From positions 310,001-374,000 of the forward strand of contig NW_020312147.1 in assembly GCF_002999335.1 (NCBI RefSeq): a stretch of 64,000 bases of DNA, read 5' to 3'. Each line of letters begins with the position of its first letter. The first letter of the stretch is position 1. A program made the position numbers and the translations under genes. Under the pieces are notes generated by a model, which did not search any database, had not been told where the DNA came from, and saw only the letters and a program-made list of their open reading frames with translations. Of the stretch, positions 42,001 to 54,383 are shown piece after piece. This DNA comes from Cyclospora cayetanensis (lineage: Eukaryota; Apicomplexa; Conoidasida; Eucoccidiorida; Eimeriidae).

Positions 42001-42142
42001 AGGACACGATATCTAGTGGGCTGCTGATGCTGAAAAGCGCCGCAGCAATCGCTGAGGGACGAGAGCCACAAGCTGTCGTTGGTTCACTGCAGAGCCTCCC
42101 GGAAATCCTCGTCAGACCCACCGCTGTAGAAATACCCTGCTA
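39062..42142 (+). CDS. Candidate multi-exon gene in AT-rich DNA
   Basis: Islands of higher GC in otherwise AT-rich DNA are each preceded by a good plus-strand acceptor: 39064 (gaattcccag), 40741 (ctctcttgag), 41143 (ttttccctttag) and about 42001 (ccttctcctcagtcag). The third reads HYILLIVDATGKHPLYHSPI then QLHIIATELDWQIAAQNSGG; the last reads GLLMLKSAAAIAEGREPQAV and ends at TAA 42140-42142. Phases between islands could not all be reconciled and no family is recognised, so the model is only an outline. Confidence 0.3.
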
Positions 42143-43723
42143 AGCCCTGTGCTCCAGTGGCAGCCGTAGACCGCAAACTCTGATTATTGATTGAAACACT
42201 ACTATTCCTAGAAAAATGCACAAATGGCTAATCCAGCGACGAACATTGTTCCTCCGGTCTTGGGGAGATGACACTTATGTTACTCTTTCCCAGTCCTCAA
42301 TAAGGAAGAATAGTAGTGCTCGCGAATTTTCCTCCATACTTTTGCACCCTCCTAGGAAGATATTATGGATTGCTAGCGGTAGCGAAATAGGAATGCGTAT
42401 TACTCATGTGTTTCTGTTTTTGTGTGCTTCAATGGCTGGAAATGGTATTCGGGAAATCACGAACCGAATTGGGAGGCGTGCCATTGCCAACCGCACAGAG
42501 CGGGCCCTCTTCAGTTTGATTTTTTCATGTCTATTCATTTTTGGGGTGGCAAATGAGGTCTGTGGCAGGAACGGATATGATAATAAGCAAACAGAGGGGA
42601 CACTGGAGAGGGCATCTGTTCATCGGTTCTCAGGAGGCCGTCTACTCCTCCTGCACACCACACTTGGCTACATTTCATTTTAAACTATACTTTTGCATTT
42701 AGTTGTGATTTGCTCGAGCTAGCAAACTTAAACGAGGATGCAAAGCATTTCCCGGGTAAAGAGCACTTTCTGTACCCGATTTCTTCTTGCCTTTGTTGCT
42801 CCCATCCCACCGATTCCCAGTTTTTAGAAGACGGGTGATGAAACCGCCAAAAGCTAAGTGTATTGCATGTCCACGTATAGACACTTTTACTTTTGCATAA
42901 ACATATGTCTTGATGCGTGCGGGAGGGAGGGGGAGGGAAAGGGGTTGGGGACGGGCAGAAGTGGAGGGATGCAGAAGTGGACTGAGGTTCACATATATGG
43001 GGAGCACCGCCAAGAAAAATAGTTGGCTCTATGTTAAGGGCGCGTCTGTTACGGTCACCTACTCTGAACCTACCCTCTTTTTGTAGCCCTCTTGGAAGCT
43101 GCCAGTTTACAAGATATTTCAACATTATGTCATTGAAATGGGTTAGGTTAGGTTTAATCTCTTTTCCGTGTCGGTGGTTTACTTTGCCGATTACTCGTTA
43201 TGCCAAATCCACTCACTCCTGCTTGCTTCCTTTCAAGTATCTGTGAGAGGGAGGCTGACAGGGCGCGATAAAATGAAGGGCAATTGTCGGGCTCATAGCG
43301 AAGGGGATGGCACTAACAAATGATACTAGATTAGCTTATTGGAATACTAGAGGATACCATCTACGCCACCGCGTCTCATCTGGGATGCCAAAAACTCATT
43401 GCCCTTAAATGACTCCGACCTCTGTAATTTCTGTGTTTTACATTCTTTGTCCACATCTGACTGCGCATTGCGATTCTCGTCTTCTCTGCCTTAGCGTCTA
43501 GCCGCAGTCTTTAGCTAGTTGAAAGAACACAACGAAGCATGTTCAGTAGGGATTTTATTGAAAAGGTCATCGAAATACCGCATTGTAATATGCGGCTGTA
43601 GAAAGCAGTCTCTGCAGTTCACGCTCAGTCCTCGTGTACAGTCGAGGCTTCGGCAGCGATTTCACCCATACTCGACCAATGCAAGTCCATCCATGCGGAA
43701 AAAGGACTGATTTCCTTCATGCA
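42143..43723. other. Spacer; no supported gene
   Basis: An open frame at 42216-42683 (plus) has no recognisable domain. A telomere-like stretch occurs at 43140-43156. The end near 43723 is probably the RPN9 3' UTR. Confidence 0.45.
43140..43156. repeat. Degenerate telomere-like stretch
   Basis: gggttaggttaggttta on the plus strand resembles interstitial telomeric repeat with shortened G runs. Confidence 0.6.
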
Positions 43724-46700
43724 TCAGGCACCTAGGAGTTCAGCTGTTTGGACTTGTAGCGTCCTGTGCAGCTCCTCTGCAGCAGAGGCCCAGCGGCAAA
43801 GACGGTCCTGCAACACCCGTAAACTACGCACGGGAACAGACGCAACGCACAACGGCAAGATAAGAAAGTGCCGGGAAATTCGATCAAGGAGAGGACCACA
43901 AGAAATACTTTCTGAATGTGTACCCACTGAAGAAGACTTGGAAACCTCCAAAGCAAAAAGAGCAATATTCTAGAGACGTGCAAGCATGCGGACTATACAC
44001 GGTGCCTGGGAATCTGTAACCTAGTACATCAGCCCCTTCCTGCGATGCGCCCATAAGTGTCTGCTATAAGCAGCCTGTCTCGTTTTCATCGAGACCACTT
44101 TTCGCTTGCCCACCTCGTATCATCCGTGAGCAGTGCGGGCCTGACCCAGTGCAAATGAACTGTTTTGCTTATTTGGTTGATGCTTCCTTTGAGAAGCTTC
44201 TGAGCCATGGAAGACATGACCAGCCTCTCTACGTCCTCTTGTTCGATCCTGCATGCGGTGGCGATTGCAGCGAAAGAGAGGGCCCTTGATGCCTGTGATC
44301 CTAGAGATACACCCACAGATTGGCCATTGCTGCTGCCGTCCCCCGATGATAGAGGAGACCCCTGAATTTCCTGCTGCAACGCCGCGCCTGCAGCACTACT
44401 AGCAAATGCCAGTCTAAGCAGCGCAGCCGTTGCCGCCTTTTTCTCCAGCACCTTTAAGTGCGAGCCTAGCTCCTGGAGACAGAAAACGCCCAGAATCAAG
44501 GACGCATTGCGGTAGTGAGATGCGGTGGTGAGACAGGCAGCACAATCTTTGTTTTGCACGGATGCAAAATCACAAAGTGCGAACACGGCAACGCACTGGG
44601 CTGATGACAGACAACAACACGAAAGAGCGCACAGGAATGAGGGGTGTAGGGGGTAGCGCAGATACCGATGGCCGGAAAGACCAAAAGTACAGGGGATACG
44701 GCCACCCTCTAAGAAAAAAAGCAGAGGAAAGCATAAAAACCGTAAGAATGGTGAATGTTTCATGCAAGAGAAAGAAATGGAAGGTAAAACTGACGGATTG
44801 CAAGACCATGTCCTTGTGTTTCTTCATGGTTGCGTCAAAGAGATCAAGAGATCCCCTACTGAAAGCCTCTAAGAGATCGTAAAGCCATTGCCTCTCGCCC
44901 CCGTCGTTCAGAGCAGAGCGGACTAAGCCTTGCTGGAGCTGTGGCAGCACAGTAGCAACAGAGGCAAAGGTTATTGGTATGCACGCAAGGTAACGGGGTT
45001 GGACATGGCGAAACATTGAATAAGCAAGGTGACAGCCGGGCAACACCACCCATGCTGGACCCAAGAGCCCTCTACGAAGGCAGCGCTGCTATGAAATGCA
45101 ATACTTCTGTTCGTAAGCTCCCCTTTGCGCAACACCCCCGAGCAGCTCAATCTGCCTTAATGAAGACTTCGGAAGACCTAAAAGGATAGATGCACAGGGC
45201 GCTTCTACAGGTTTAAGCTTGACTGAATGTAAGCTTGGCCCAAGCGCTCACTAGCTCTCCATAATCATTCACTTCAGGGGAGATGAGGGCCGCGATACAC
45301 ATGTCCATAGCAAGCTTTATCCTAAGCTCTTCCTTCAAGGACCCTGAGCAGGTATAAAGCAAGAGCATATACGATCCACAAAGGGAGAGTTGTGTATACA
45401 CCCAAGGCCACATCTATTCGAACGCGTGCAAATCTTGATATCCCTCCTTGCTGCGTCTTTGTCTGCATAGGCAGCTATACATTCCCATGGCCCTGAATTC
45501 TACATTCTGGAAGCTTACCAGCAGAGGTGTATGCAAGAAAGAATAGGGTCTCCCTGTAAACATCCCCCGGTTTGTTCCGTGCCTGCAGACAGCCACGGAT
45601 ATTAGCCAAACCCTAATATAAAACTCTCGTGCGTGGGGCACGAAGCCCAAGCCCTGGCCTTCCCACACTTAGGTGTGCTGAAGCTTTTTCAGGTGCATGT
45701 ACACCTGGAAAAGCCCCCGATATCCTCGCGTGAGTGAGTTGTACATGTCCAGGAAACCAGCAAAAAGACGCTAAGAGTCTCGGAGCTGCTACAAGCGCAG
45801 AAAGCATTCCGTATCGCCTCTTACCCGTGCGAGCTCGGCCCTAGCCCTGTGCGCAGCCGCCCTTACGGCAGGGTCTAGTCCCAGCACTTTTTCCATTTCT
45901 TTCTTGGTATCTTCAAGGAGCTCCTCCGCCTCCGTCAGCTCCCCAGCCAACGCCAAGTGGAAAGCTCGCAGCGACAGCAAAAAGGCTCGCGGAGCAGGAT
46001 TTCCGGAGGCTAAAGCGCTACCTGTTCCGCCCATCAGGCCAAACCCTGGAGCTCTCGTTGCCCCCGATGGGCCCCCCCCAAGCCTAGTCTCTTCCGCCTC
46101 CTTCTCCAGCCGATCCAAGAAGAGCAGCGCTGTTCGCGGAGCTGCGAAAACAACAAATGGATCGGACGCCGCAAAAAGGCTCTAGCACACCACGACTGAA
46201 GCTTCAAACCACTCAAGATTTTGGAGCCAGCCACACACAAAACTGCAGGCAGGCATGCCACCGACAACTCCCTAACAGTAGCAGGAGCAGCTACACGTGA
46301 AGAAACCAACAGCCAACAGCAGGCAGTCGCGCTGCGAGGAACTCAAGCAGCGGCCAGCAAGAAGACGAGAAACAACCCGTGAAGAAATCAACAGCGCACG
46401 AATATTTTCCAGAACTCCGCTGCATATTTTGAGGAGCCGGATGGAATCCAAGTGCTTTTGGACCCCTGCTACAACACTCCATAGAAACTGCAGCTGCGCC
46501 TGAGGGGACTGCGGCCCCTGCTGGCCGCCTTCTGAAGGGGCACCCTCCCGATCGACCACGGCGGCAGAGGAATCGCAAGACGCATCCGTATTCAAATATG
46601 CGGCAAACGCATCCGTCAGCTCATGGTAGAGCCTGAAGGCAAGCAATAACAGCAGTGTCAAAAGGAAAGGACTTTTCGGAGCGCCTCACCTCAGCGTGGT

Positions 46701-46984
46701 GATGTGTAAAATCAACATAGATACAAAATAGCTCGTCTGCCTGCCACTTCTCCTTCACAAGCTGCATCTCAGGTCCTTATATTCCATAATATACATGGCA
46801 AACCCCAAACCGTGATCTTCTGGACTGACTTGCGCGCGTGCAGACTCTGAATATGATCCAGAGCCACGGCGCCATTGCTGTTTCGCTGCCGTTCCTCTTG
46901 TAGCTCAGCTTCGAAGGGCTGCCTTGGGGTCTCCAGCAAAGAAGAGGCCCAGGAGGGCACAGAATCACTGCCGTCAACCTCCAT
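43724..46984 (-). CDS. RPN9: 26S proteasome lid subunit RPN9 (PSMD13)
   Basis: Structural subunit of the regulatory-particle lid. Eight exons, 46984-46830, 46632-46400, 46141-45825, 45582-45519, 45343-45252, 44938-44795, 44472-44114 and 43823-43724, join in phase to 487 residues (human 376). Matches along the length: SLHARKLYHELTDAFAAYL near the N-terminus, PPRTALLFLDRLEKEAEE, PGDVYRETLFFLAY, NDYGELLQQGLVRSALNDG, RQWLYDLLEAFSRGSLDLFD, then the PCI winged-helix region with IEQEDVERLVMSSMAQKLLK and HLHWVRPALL, and the C-terminal helix LQDRLCRWASAAEELHRTLQ. Extra length comes from Gly/Ala/Ser-rich inserts around exons 2-3 and before the PCI winged helix. The exon 2 donor (GTGCGC) and exon 7 donor (GTGGGC) are unusual but required by phase and homology. 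Confidence 0.93.
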
Positions 46985-47806
46985 TTTGCTGGTGTTGCTG
47001 GTGTTGCAGACGATGTAGATGCAGCGAGGTAGCTGTGCTTGTTGCTCCTGAAGATGATGTGTTTGTATCAGGCGGGCGGGTAGAGCGCCCTATTGCACTG
47101 CTGCCTTGGTGGCCCTGTTGCAACGAAATATACGGGGAAGGGCTTAGCAGTAGTGGCTTGCGGCTTGCGGTTTGGAGGTTAGGGCTTATGCATAGCCGCA
47201 GGCCAGTTTTGGTGGTCAAAGCACCAGAAGGAGCAGAGATTCAGTGGCGTCCCGGGAATATGAATTGTCGCGCTACAAGTTATTTTCGTCGTCTCCGTGT
47301 GCTGCCTACTTTTCTAATGGAGTCATGCAAAAGGGAAGCGAGGATTGGTACACAGACAGACACCTGAGATGCGGTTAAGAGGGTGGCTGTTAGGAACACG
47401 CTGGCAACACGCCCCAGCTCTCTGCCAACTAGAGAGTCCTTTTCTCATAAGTCATACGAAGAATTTTTAGACAGTGGTGCAATACAGTCTGCTAAACGCT
47501 AGAACACCGGTACCACCCAGTAGCGGCCAGCCCCACACAAGCGTATCCTACAGAAGGCCAAAGACAAACGTTCTCCCCAGTTTTAGCCGCCAATCTGCAA
47601 TATGTTTTCGTACACACGTGTCTTGACTGTCTTTTTCTGGATAAAATACAGAACGACGCCGTGTTGGCTTGCGGTCACTCTTCTCAGTGATTGTCAAATT
47701 CAACCCGAGTTCATTGGCTACAGGGGTCCCTTAAACCAAGCGTGAACTGTTCGCGGGCCCCCAGAGTCGAAAAGGTTTTTTTAAAGGGCTCTACCTGTTT
47801 TCTACC
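46985..47806. promoter_or_regulatory. Shared intergenic region of RPN9 and macrodomain gene
   Basis: About 820 bases between divergent starts; both promoters expected. Open frames here (plus 46924-47367) have no domain. Confidence 0.4.
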
Positions 47807-49599
47807 ATGGTTAATCTGCTATATGGTGCTGTTATTGCAAGTGTGGTAGCTTCGGTAGGAGCTTCCGGGATGCAAAAAGAGACCTCGAAACAGGTGGATG
47901 CTCGATGTTGTTGTACTATGCACAACCGCAGATGTATGCTGCTTAGTGACATCCAGTTTCTGCTGCACGTGAGCGAGGGAGCCCCCGCACCCCCGGAGAA
48001 CACTATCCCCGCATGCTGCTTGCAGCAGCGTGAAGAGCAGCTGCAGGAGCAGCCACACGATAGCGAAGCAGGCGATATAGGAACTGAAGCGGAGGGCCCT
48101 TTTGAAAGGAATAAGAGACTTCGTGTCGCCTCTGCTGCCGAAGGAAAACTGCAACACGAGCACCCACTTTCGCACCGCCAGCGCACTTCGTTTGCGTCTG
48201 GTGGCTCGTCGGGCACTACCAGGTGTAACTGTTGCCGGGAAGCTCATGAGAGAGAATCGAAGGAGCCTCGATCACGGAAGGCCCCCCATTCTCCTTGTGG
48301 CCAGCGCTTCACGCCCGTGTTTGATAGCAACTCTCAACGGAACCTCGTTTCTGTAAACGCAGGGAATCCCAAACTGTACGTAGGCGGCGGCACAATCAAT
48401 CAAGCTTTCAGCACTGCCATCAATGACTGGGTCCAGTCGAAAATAGACGAACTACAAGGCCCCTCTGATGCGAAAGCAGCGGCCGATCGTGAAGGCGAGG
48501 CCGCATCTCGCCAGCACTCTCGATGGGACCCCCGAAGAGATCTCGCCGTGGATTGGGGCACTAGAATGGAAAGAGTCCACAACGCCGCTATGGAAATTGC
48601 GAGAGGATCCCCTTTTAAAGTTGCTGCCTTGCGGTGCGACGGCCCTGCGGGGAAAGAAGGCCTTTGGAGGACACCCTTTAAGGCCATCTACGCGATGACG
48701 CCATCAACAAAGGAGGCAGCAGCACTCAAGCTGAAGAAAGGCGATGCATACGTTTTCCTAGACTTCCTTAGAGATGAGCTGAGACCTCGAGACGACAAGA
48801 ACGTCGCCATGGCATACGTCGTCGGTCCCAAAGCGTGGGAGTACTCTGAGAAGGACTTCTACCACACTTGTGCGTACCGGCGCCGCTGTTGGTGGTGTGG
48901 AGGCTGATGTTACGGTTTTTTGTAGAGGCGTCGTTTCTGCAGGAGGGGCCTTCCTGCACCCGGGTGTAGCAACAGTTTTTGCTCGGGGTGCGGCCGTCCA
49001 CGGTATTACCTGCGCTGTTCGCAGGGCGTCGTTGCACCATGTGTGTGTTTTCCTGTGCAGTATTTGTTCTCTCTCGCAATTTGCTGCGGCTCATTATTCT
49101 CTACAATACGAAGGAAGTGCAAATCCCTGAAGGCCTACCCCTGCAGCAACTGCGGATGCCTTTAGTGTCTGGAGGAGCGTTCCTAGGGAATGCCGACCCG
49201 ATGGGCGTAGCATCAGCCATAGTTAAGGGCTTTCTTGCTGCGGTGGAGGAATACCGAACGAATAAAGTGCCGGTGGACTGGACGCCCCCTGGAGAAGAAG
49301 AGGAGGTTCCTTCAACGCCCCCTCCCGATCTGCCACAAAGCCACGATAGCAGCGGGAACACTTCAAGTTTTGAGGACGAGGCCCCTACAGAGGAAACGTT
49401 TATCATTCCAGAGGCGCCGGAGCTGCAGGAAGGTTGGTTTGCTGCTGCCTTCGATCCCTACAGCAGTAGCACCGACGCCACCAGTTGTTGCTGCTGCTGC
49501 AAGAACAACGGCGTCATCCCAGTAATCGAATTCGCGCTAGCGAATGGAGATGTCTTCTATTCAGCTCTGATTAAGGAGTGGCACAACTCGAAAAATTAG
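47807..49599 (+). CDS. Putatively secreted divergent macrodomain protein
   Basis: Two exons, 47807-48869 and 49061-49599, join in phase to 533 residues. Macrodomains bind or hydrolyse ADP-ribose linked to proteins or nucleic acids. Seen here: an N-terminal hydrophobic stretch (NLLYGAVIASVVASVGASG) fitting a signal peptide; a Cys-rich low-complexity region (about 24-165); LVSVNAGNPKLYVGGGTINQ (about 180-199), matching the macrodomain loop VNAAN-x-x-L-x-GGG-x-x-x-A-I; AYVVGPKAWEYSEKDFY (about 336-352), matching the hxVGP strand; and LRMPLVSGGAFLGNADPMGV (about 385-404), where the family has the S-x-G-x-x-G loop; then helix ASAIVKGFLAAVEEY. A long acidic, Pro-rich insertion and a CCCCC run precede a last block IEFALANGDVFYSALIKEW. 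The spacing between loops is larger than usual. Fold assignment is inference from motifs; activity is unknown. Donor GTGCGT is non-consensus, but the join restores the fold order. Confidence 0.6.
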
Positions 49600-50223
49600 T
49601 CAGGCTCGCTAGCGAAAGGACTATTCTTTATTCTGCTCCGATATGGGACTGGGTGCAACTCTAGCTAGTGAGGCTGTGCGTCAAAAAAGGAGCTGAGGGC
49701 CATCGAGGCGCCCCTAAGGGCGCCGATAGCGAGGATTACCCGGTGGAAAGTGGCTCACTGGAGAGCCTCGCCTTCAAGTGGCGAATATAAGATTTTGGCA
49801 GTTCTTTCTGTCAAGGAGCCTAGAGGTTCCGAGGTGCTTTTGCAGAACGTGTCTCCCGGGGAGTGTGTTGGGCCCCTACAAGGTCCATTGGGGGTCAGGG
49901 ATTAGTCTTCTAGGCAGGGATGTATCTGGACTGGGTGACTGGTGTGTCATAACAGCTCAGTATGATTCTTATGGTTGTTTATATTCCAAGTGGGTTTGAT
50001 AGTTTGTGCACTACTGTTGCGATAGACTCAACAGACGTGGTGAGGCGTAGCTAATTGGGCCGTACAGAGAGCCAGGCACCCCGCTATGCTGAGAGCGAAC
50101 TAAGGCCGACAGTGGCCCTTCTGGACTAAAACGGTTCTAGTTGCATCATCTACAAATAAATCCATCATTGGTGGATCGGGGTCTCGGGGCAACAAGGGTT
50201 GTTCATCTATCTGAATATATAGA
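49600..50223. other. Spacer, nothing recognised
   Basis: 3' flank of the macrodomain gene with no domain or repeat. Confidence 0.5.
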
Positions 50224-50743
50224 TCAGTCTATTGCGGATGCATGGCTTAAAGCCGTGCACTTATTCTCCTGGTAGCTTCGCATGGTGGCCAGAGTGAATG
50301 TTTTCGTGTCACGTGGCAGTGCAATGCACGAAAACAGCCTCTGATAGACTGCCGTAGAAGAGAACGGAGTATTGCGTAGCCGCAGGTAGAAGCTACGAAT
50401 TCCGCAACTGGGGGACACCAGTGTGAGTGGCCACCTGCCTCTATCGTCATGGCATGTGAGTAGCGCGAGCCAGGTAGCTAGCTGAGGACAACTGCGGAGT
50501 ACAGTGTCGGACGGTAGCCCTTCTAGGTGCCCAACGCCGGTGCAGTTGTACAAAGAGCCGCTGAAAACGCTGTCCCCGCGCAATCGGCTGTTTTGGGCAA
50601 TCTCGATATCGCCTACTCGCGCTTTCCTCAAGCCAGCAGTGCGAACTGGGTGAATAGCCAGTGCCAGAGTAGACTGGGGTAAGCAAGTTGATGTGCCCCG
50701 GGTGGCCAGCTAGGACCAAAGCCTCTTCATGCATTACCACCAA
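50224..50743 (-). pseudogene. Decayed Ty3/gypsy integrase fragment
   Basis: Reading minus, HEEALVLAGHPGHINLL followed about 35 residues later by RDCPKQPIARGQRF resembles the H2C2 zinc-binding head of retroelement integrases (H-x-GHPG then C-x2-C), with one expected zinc cysteine not visible. The likeness continues only weakly after a frame change. Orientation is opposite to the larger element at 51.99-54.38 kb. No long terminal repeats seen. Confidence 0.4.
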
Positions 50744-51990
50744 GATTTCTATATGGAGGCCATCAATCCCAAACCACGCCAGAATGCTGAATCAAGGCAT
50801 CGAGTGATGCCTTAGAAAGGCCCTTCCACGCCTTGAGAGGACTGAGCCTGCTTAAGCATGGGACGCCGTAATTCGGTCAGAACCTTGAGAAATGACACTT
50901 TGGCTTGCATAAGTCATTATGTAGACAAAGAGCTGTTAAATCATGGTTTACTACTCGTCTCCTAAAAATGTCATGACTTATGATATCATGGTGGGCTGCA
51001 AAAAAGAGCAATCAAGCAATCGACCGGTGGGGCTCTCTGAAGTGAAGAACTATTGAGGTTTCAGGAGCAAGTACGCGCAGCCCGTGCGGCTTCGCCTGAG
51101 GAGAGCTTAGATCGGGACATAGAACCTATGAATTTCGGCGCTTTGACAACCAAGCCCTATTCATAATCCAAGTTCTGCTTGACAAAATAGAGCAAATTCG
51201 CTCTCGAATTCAGCCCTAAACAACCCTCCAACACCGCATTTGCTTCTATTTTAATAAAATTGGGCCAAATGATCCAGGGCTGCAAGCGCATGCAACAAGG
51301 CGAAGAACTTTAGCAACGGGACTGAGTCTAGCGGGAGCACGCTGCGTAACGAGCAACGGAGGCGCATAAGAGAAATGGAAAAGCCCCAACGCAGACTACG
51401 GCGCGCTTTAGGGGGCTACAGAGAATAAAGCAACAGTTGCGGACCAAGCACTGGTCAATTCTGCTCTCTAACAAGCTTACTTTGATTGCCCAAAACTGCA
51501 AGTGTTAGTTGACATTGGGCGCGAAGTGGGTCCTTTACCCACGCAGAAGTGCACCACCTGGTCACTCGTTAGCCCACTGTCTGAGACACGGTTTCGCTGA
51601 CGGGTGGCAGAGCGCTAGCAGTGACATGACTAAGGTAGCAAAATTCATCTTCAAATAACAAGTTGTAGCGTATTTGCATGGTTGGTGACTTCCATTTTGG
51701 GTTCATGGATTAGAACGTCAACGTAAGTTTGTCACTAGTGACTCCATGAAAGGCGCATGCGACCATAGCTGCGTGTTGGGGAAGCTAATGTATCGGGAAG
51801 CGCTAGGAAAAGGTAGCTCTTGTTCCCCTCATCAATCCACTCTTCACTTATTGGGAGCACGGTAAACATGATGCCTCTTCAAGAGGAGGCAGGGTCTTCT
51901 TGCGTACAACTCAGCCACCCTGTGAGGGAAAACGGTTCTGAGCATTCATCTAGTTAGAGAGGCTCTATAATTGTTTCTTTACCAGGGACC
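50744..51990. other. Spacer between retroelement fragments
   Basis: No open frame above background and no repeat recognised. It could contain decayed long terminal repeats, which cannot be told by eye. Confidence 0.4.
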
Positions 51991-54383
51991 TTGATTGAAA
52001 TTTTAGCCGTGCAACAGAAAGAGTGGGCAGATATAAAGAGGGCGTTTATGGATGTGTACGAAGGACAAGCGGCGAGCAGGCTGGCCACCTGCGGATATCT
52101 AGCGCAAATTACTGAGCTATTCCGCCGTCCAGCCTCATGCTATGTTCCTAGGCGCTGGAAGCCACCCCAGCAAAATAAAGTAGGCTGAGTGGCAGGTGGA
52201 TGATTTGTTGAGAAAAGGCATAAGTGCAGGGATCAAGCAACGCCTTTAGAATACCTCGGTGCTTGTGCTGCGAGAAGAATAGAATTGGCTGATGTGCTTT
52301 GATATTCAGGTATTTCAATGGTTGCGGAATCACAAGTTTTCCATGCCTCATGTTGCCGAATTAATATACAAGATACTCGAACCCAAAGTCTACTCGACAA
52401 TTAAGTTCACGAGCGCTTACAAATCCCAATCCACCCTCAGAACAGACATGAAACAGCGTTCCACACGCGCATTCGCAAGCTCAAGTGTACCTGTACGTCA
52501 CCTAAGCCTTCTAATGTTCCAAATGAGTCGTAACGCCGAATCGCCTGGGATTTTCATGCGCCTATCATAAAGTGAACGACGACTGTCCAGATGGACGAAG
52601 TGGTTGTATCTATCTTGAATCTTTGAGAGCGCCTGCAGTAGCAGTGAGGGGCATTCAACAATTGGGAGGCAAGCAGTGGTGTGCAAATGCACGCAAGTGT
52701 TTTTTTCAAGAAACCAATTTTCTGGAATTTCATATTTCGGCTGCAGACGTTGTTCCAGCCCCGAGAAAAATTGCAGCAATCATGGCCCTAGCCTTCAATT
52801 ATGTACGTGTAAGAACGCTGCAAAGTTCTGTGGGCTTACACCATGTTGCCAAAATCATAGTCCTATATTTGCTCGGATATATACCTACTCGAATGATCAT
52901 CTCTGAAACTCGCAGTCTCTGACTTGGCCGAAGAAAGCTGATGTCGAAGCAAGTACCTTTATCAGCAAGCTCACAACTCTTCTGGCACTTCCGCTGCTCC
53001 ATTTTGACTGTCAGTTCTGCAAAGCAGAGGATGCTAGTGACATATCTGTGGGCACTCTTCCTTGTCAACGGGCTAAGGGTTCTTTGAAACACCAAATTCT
53101 TGCTTGTTTTTCTCATCCATTTCCTGAGATCGAGCAGCGGTATTCAATCATACAAAGCAACTTTATGCGGCGCGACGGACGTGTAAAAGTGCCAGCACTA
53201 TTTATATGGGTAGTTTGACCGTCCAGACAGATGTACTTAAAACTCGCCAGAAGTTTCAGGTCAGTCGATAATAGTAAAGCTGTTTGTAGGCTTGGGCGTC
53301 TCCTGCAGCACCACTACACACTAAGGTATCTTTCGGGCTCCACCAAAGTGGTTGCGGACGCTTTTTCGCAACGCCCACCGATCGCGTGCTCTGCAGTGCA
53401 ACCGCTACAATCTGTGATGCTACATGACTTTTCTTTAACTGCGTGCCTTTTCTGCTTTTGGCACTTATGCATGCGCAACTGCTTTCAAAATTCAGAACAA
53501 AAGAGTTGTGGGGCACGGCCACGTTGAGGCTAGCCTGAAGTGCTTCGAAACAAAGGCAAACTACGTCAGTTGTACATCTCGATTTGCTTCGCAGCAACAT
53601 TTTGCGCACCGCAGATAATCATGTTCAACCAGGCCCTGACAGACTTCATGACACAGTGGCAGAGCTCGTTCAATACTTGTAGTTGCCTGGAATGCATCCC
53701 ACGGCCGAGAAGCATGTACTGTCGTCCCCCATTGTCAGGAGCCGAAGCCCCGCAATTCTCGAAAAACCGGTGTTTTGCGAAGCACACCTGCTTATGAGTA
53801 AATATGAGCTCATTTCACTACTGACATTGTTGCTGGAATATCGAAGGACAAATAGCAGGGTAGTATTTACGTCTCTTTCGACAGGCTTAGCAAATTTGCC
53901 CATGTCATCCCTTGCTGTAGCTTAGTCACTGCTCAGCAAGGCGCTCATCTATGCTTAATAATTTCTGGAATCTCCACGGATTTCCTAGAAGTTCCCCTAC
54001 CAATAGGGGCCCGGGACTTGTTATTGCTTTATGGCGTGCCGGTAAGGCCCGCCTACCCATTACTCACATTATGCGCCATGCAAAACACCCGTAGGCAGGT
54101 GGATACACCGATCCTACCGTTTTTCGAAACATTTAAATCTATATGCCAACAAAAGATTTGATTGGCTGGTTCGAGTTTCACCCATGAGTTTAGTGAGTAC
54201 GACTGTACTCTGTCTGCCGATTGCTCTACCGTCTACCTGGTTAACACTGAGGAGTCTTTCTCAGACTCAGGCCTGGTTTTGGTGAACTGGTGTATGCCTG
54301 CTCCTTTAACAGCAGAAAATTTGGGAGGACAGCTGGCTAGCGCATGCGAACATAGGCACAGCGTTCACGAGGGAAGAGCCTGA
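51991..54383 (+). mobile_element. Decayed Ty3/gypsy (chromovirus-type) retrotransposon
   Basis: Co-linear remnants in shifting frames. About 52010-52120: a possible gag piece (EWADIKRAFMDVYEGQAASR). 52330-52570: reverse transcriptase fingers/palm, with KFSMPHVAELIYKILEPKVY and STIKFTSAYKSQSTLR. 52572-52920: palm to thumb, where the catalytic YLDD box reads YLES, then ANARKCFFQETNFLEFHISA and VVPAPRKIAAI. About 53010-53150: RNase H start, AEDASDISVGTL and EIEQRYSI. 53280-53395: RNase H end, HYTLRYLSGSTKVVADAFSQ. About 53630-53910: integrase, LVQYL-stop-LPGMHPTAEKHV then VVFTSLSTGLANLPMSS. About 54180-54380: possible integrase C-terminus. Protease is missing, several frameshifts and stops are present, and no terminal repeats are visible. 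It is an old inactive copy; such elements are known from Eimeria genomes. Confidence 0.8.

Noticed and set aside
42216..42683. 155-codon plus-strand frame
   Set aside because: No domain, no splice support and AT-rich composition; frames of this length occur by chance in this window.
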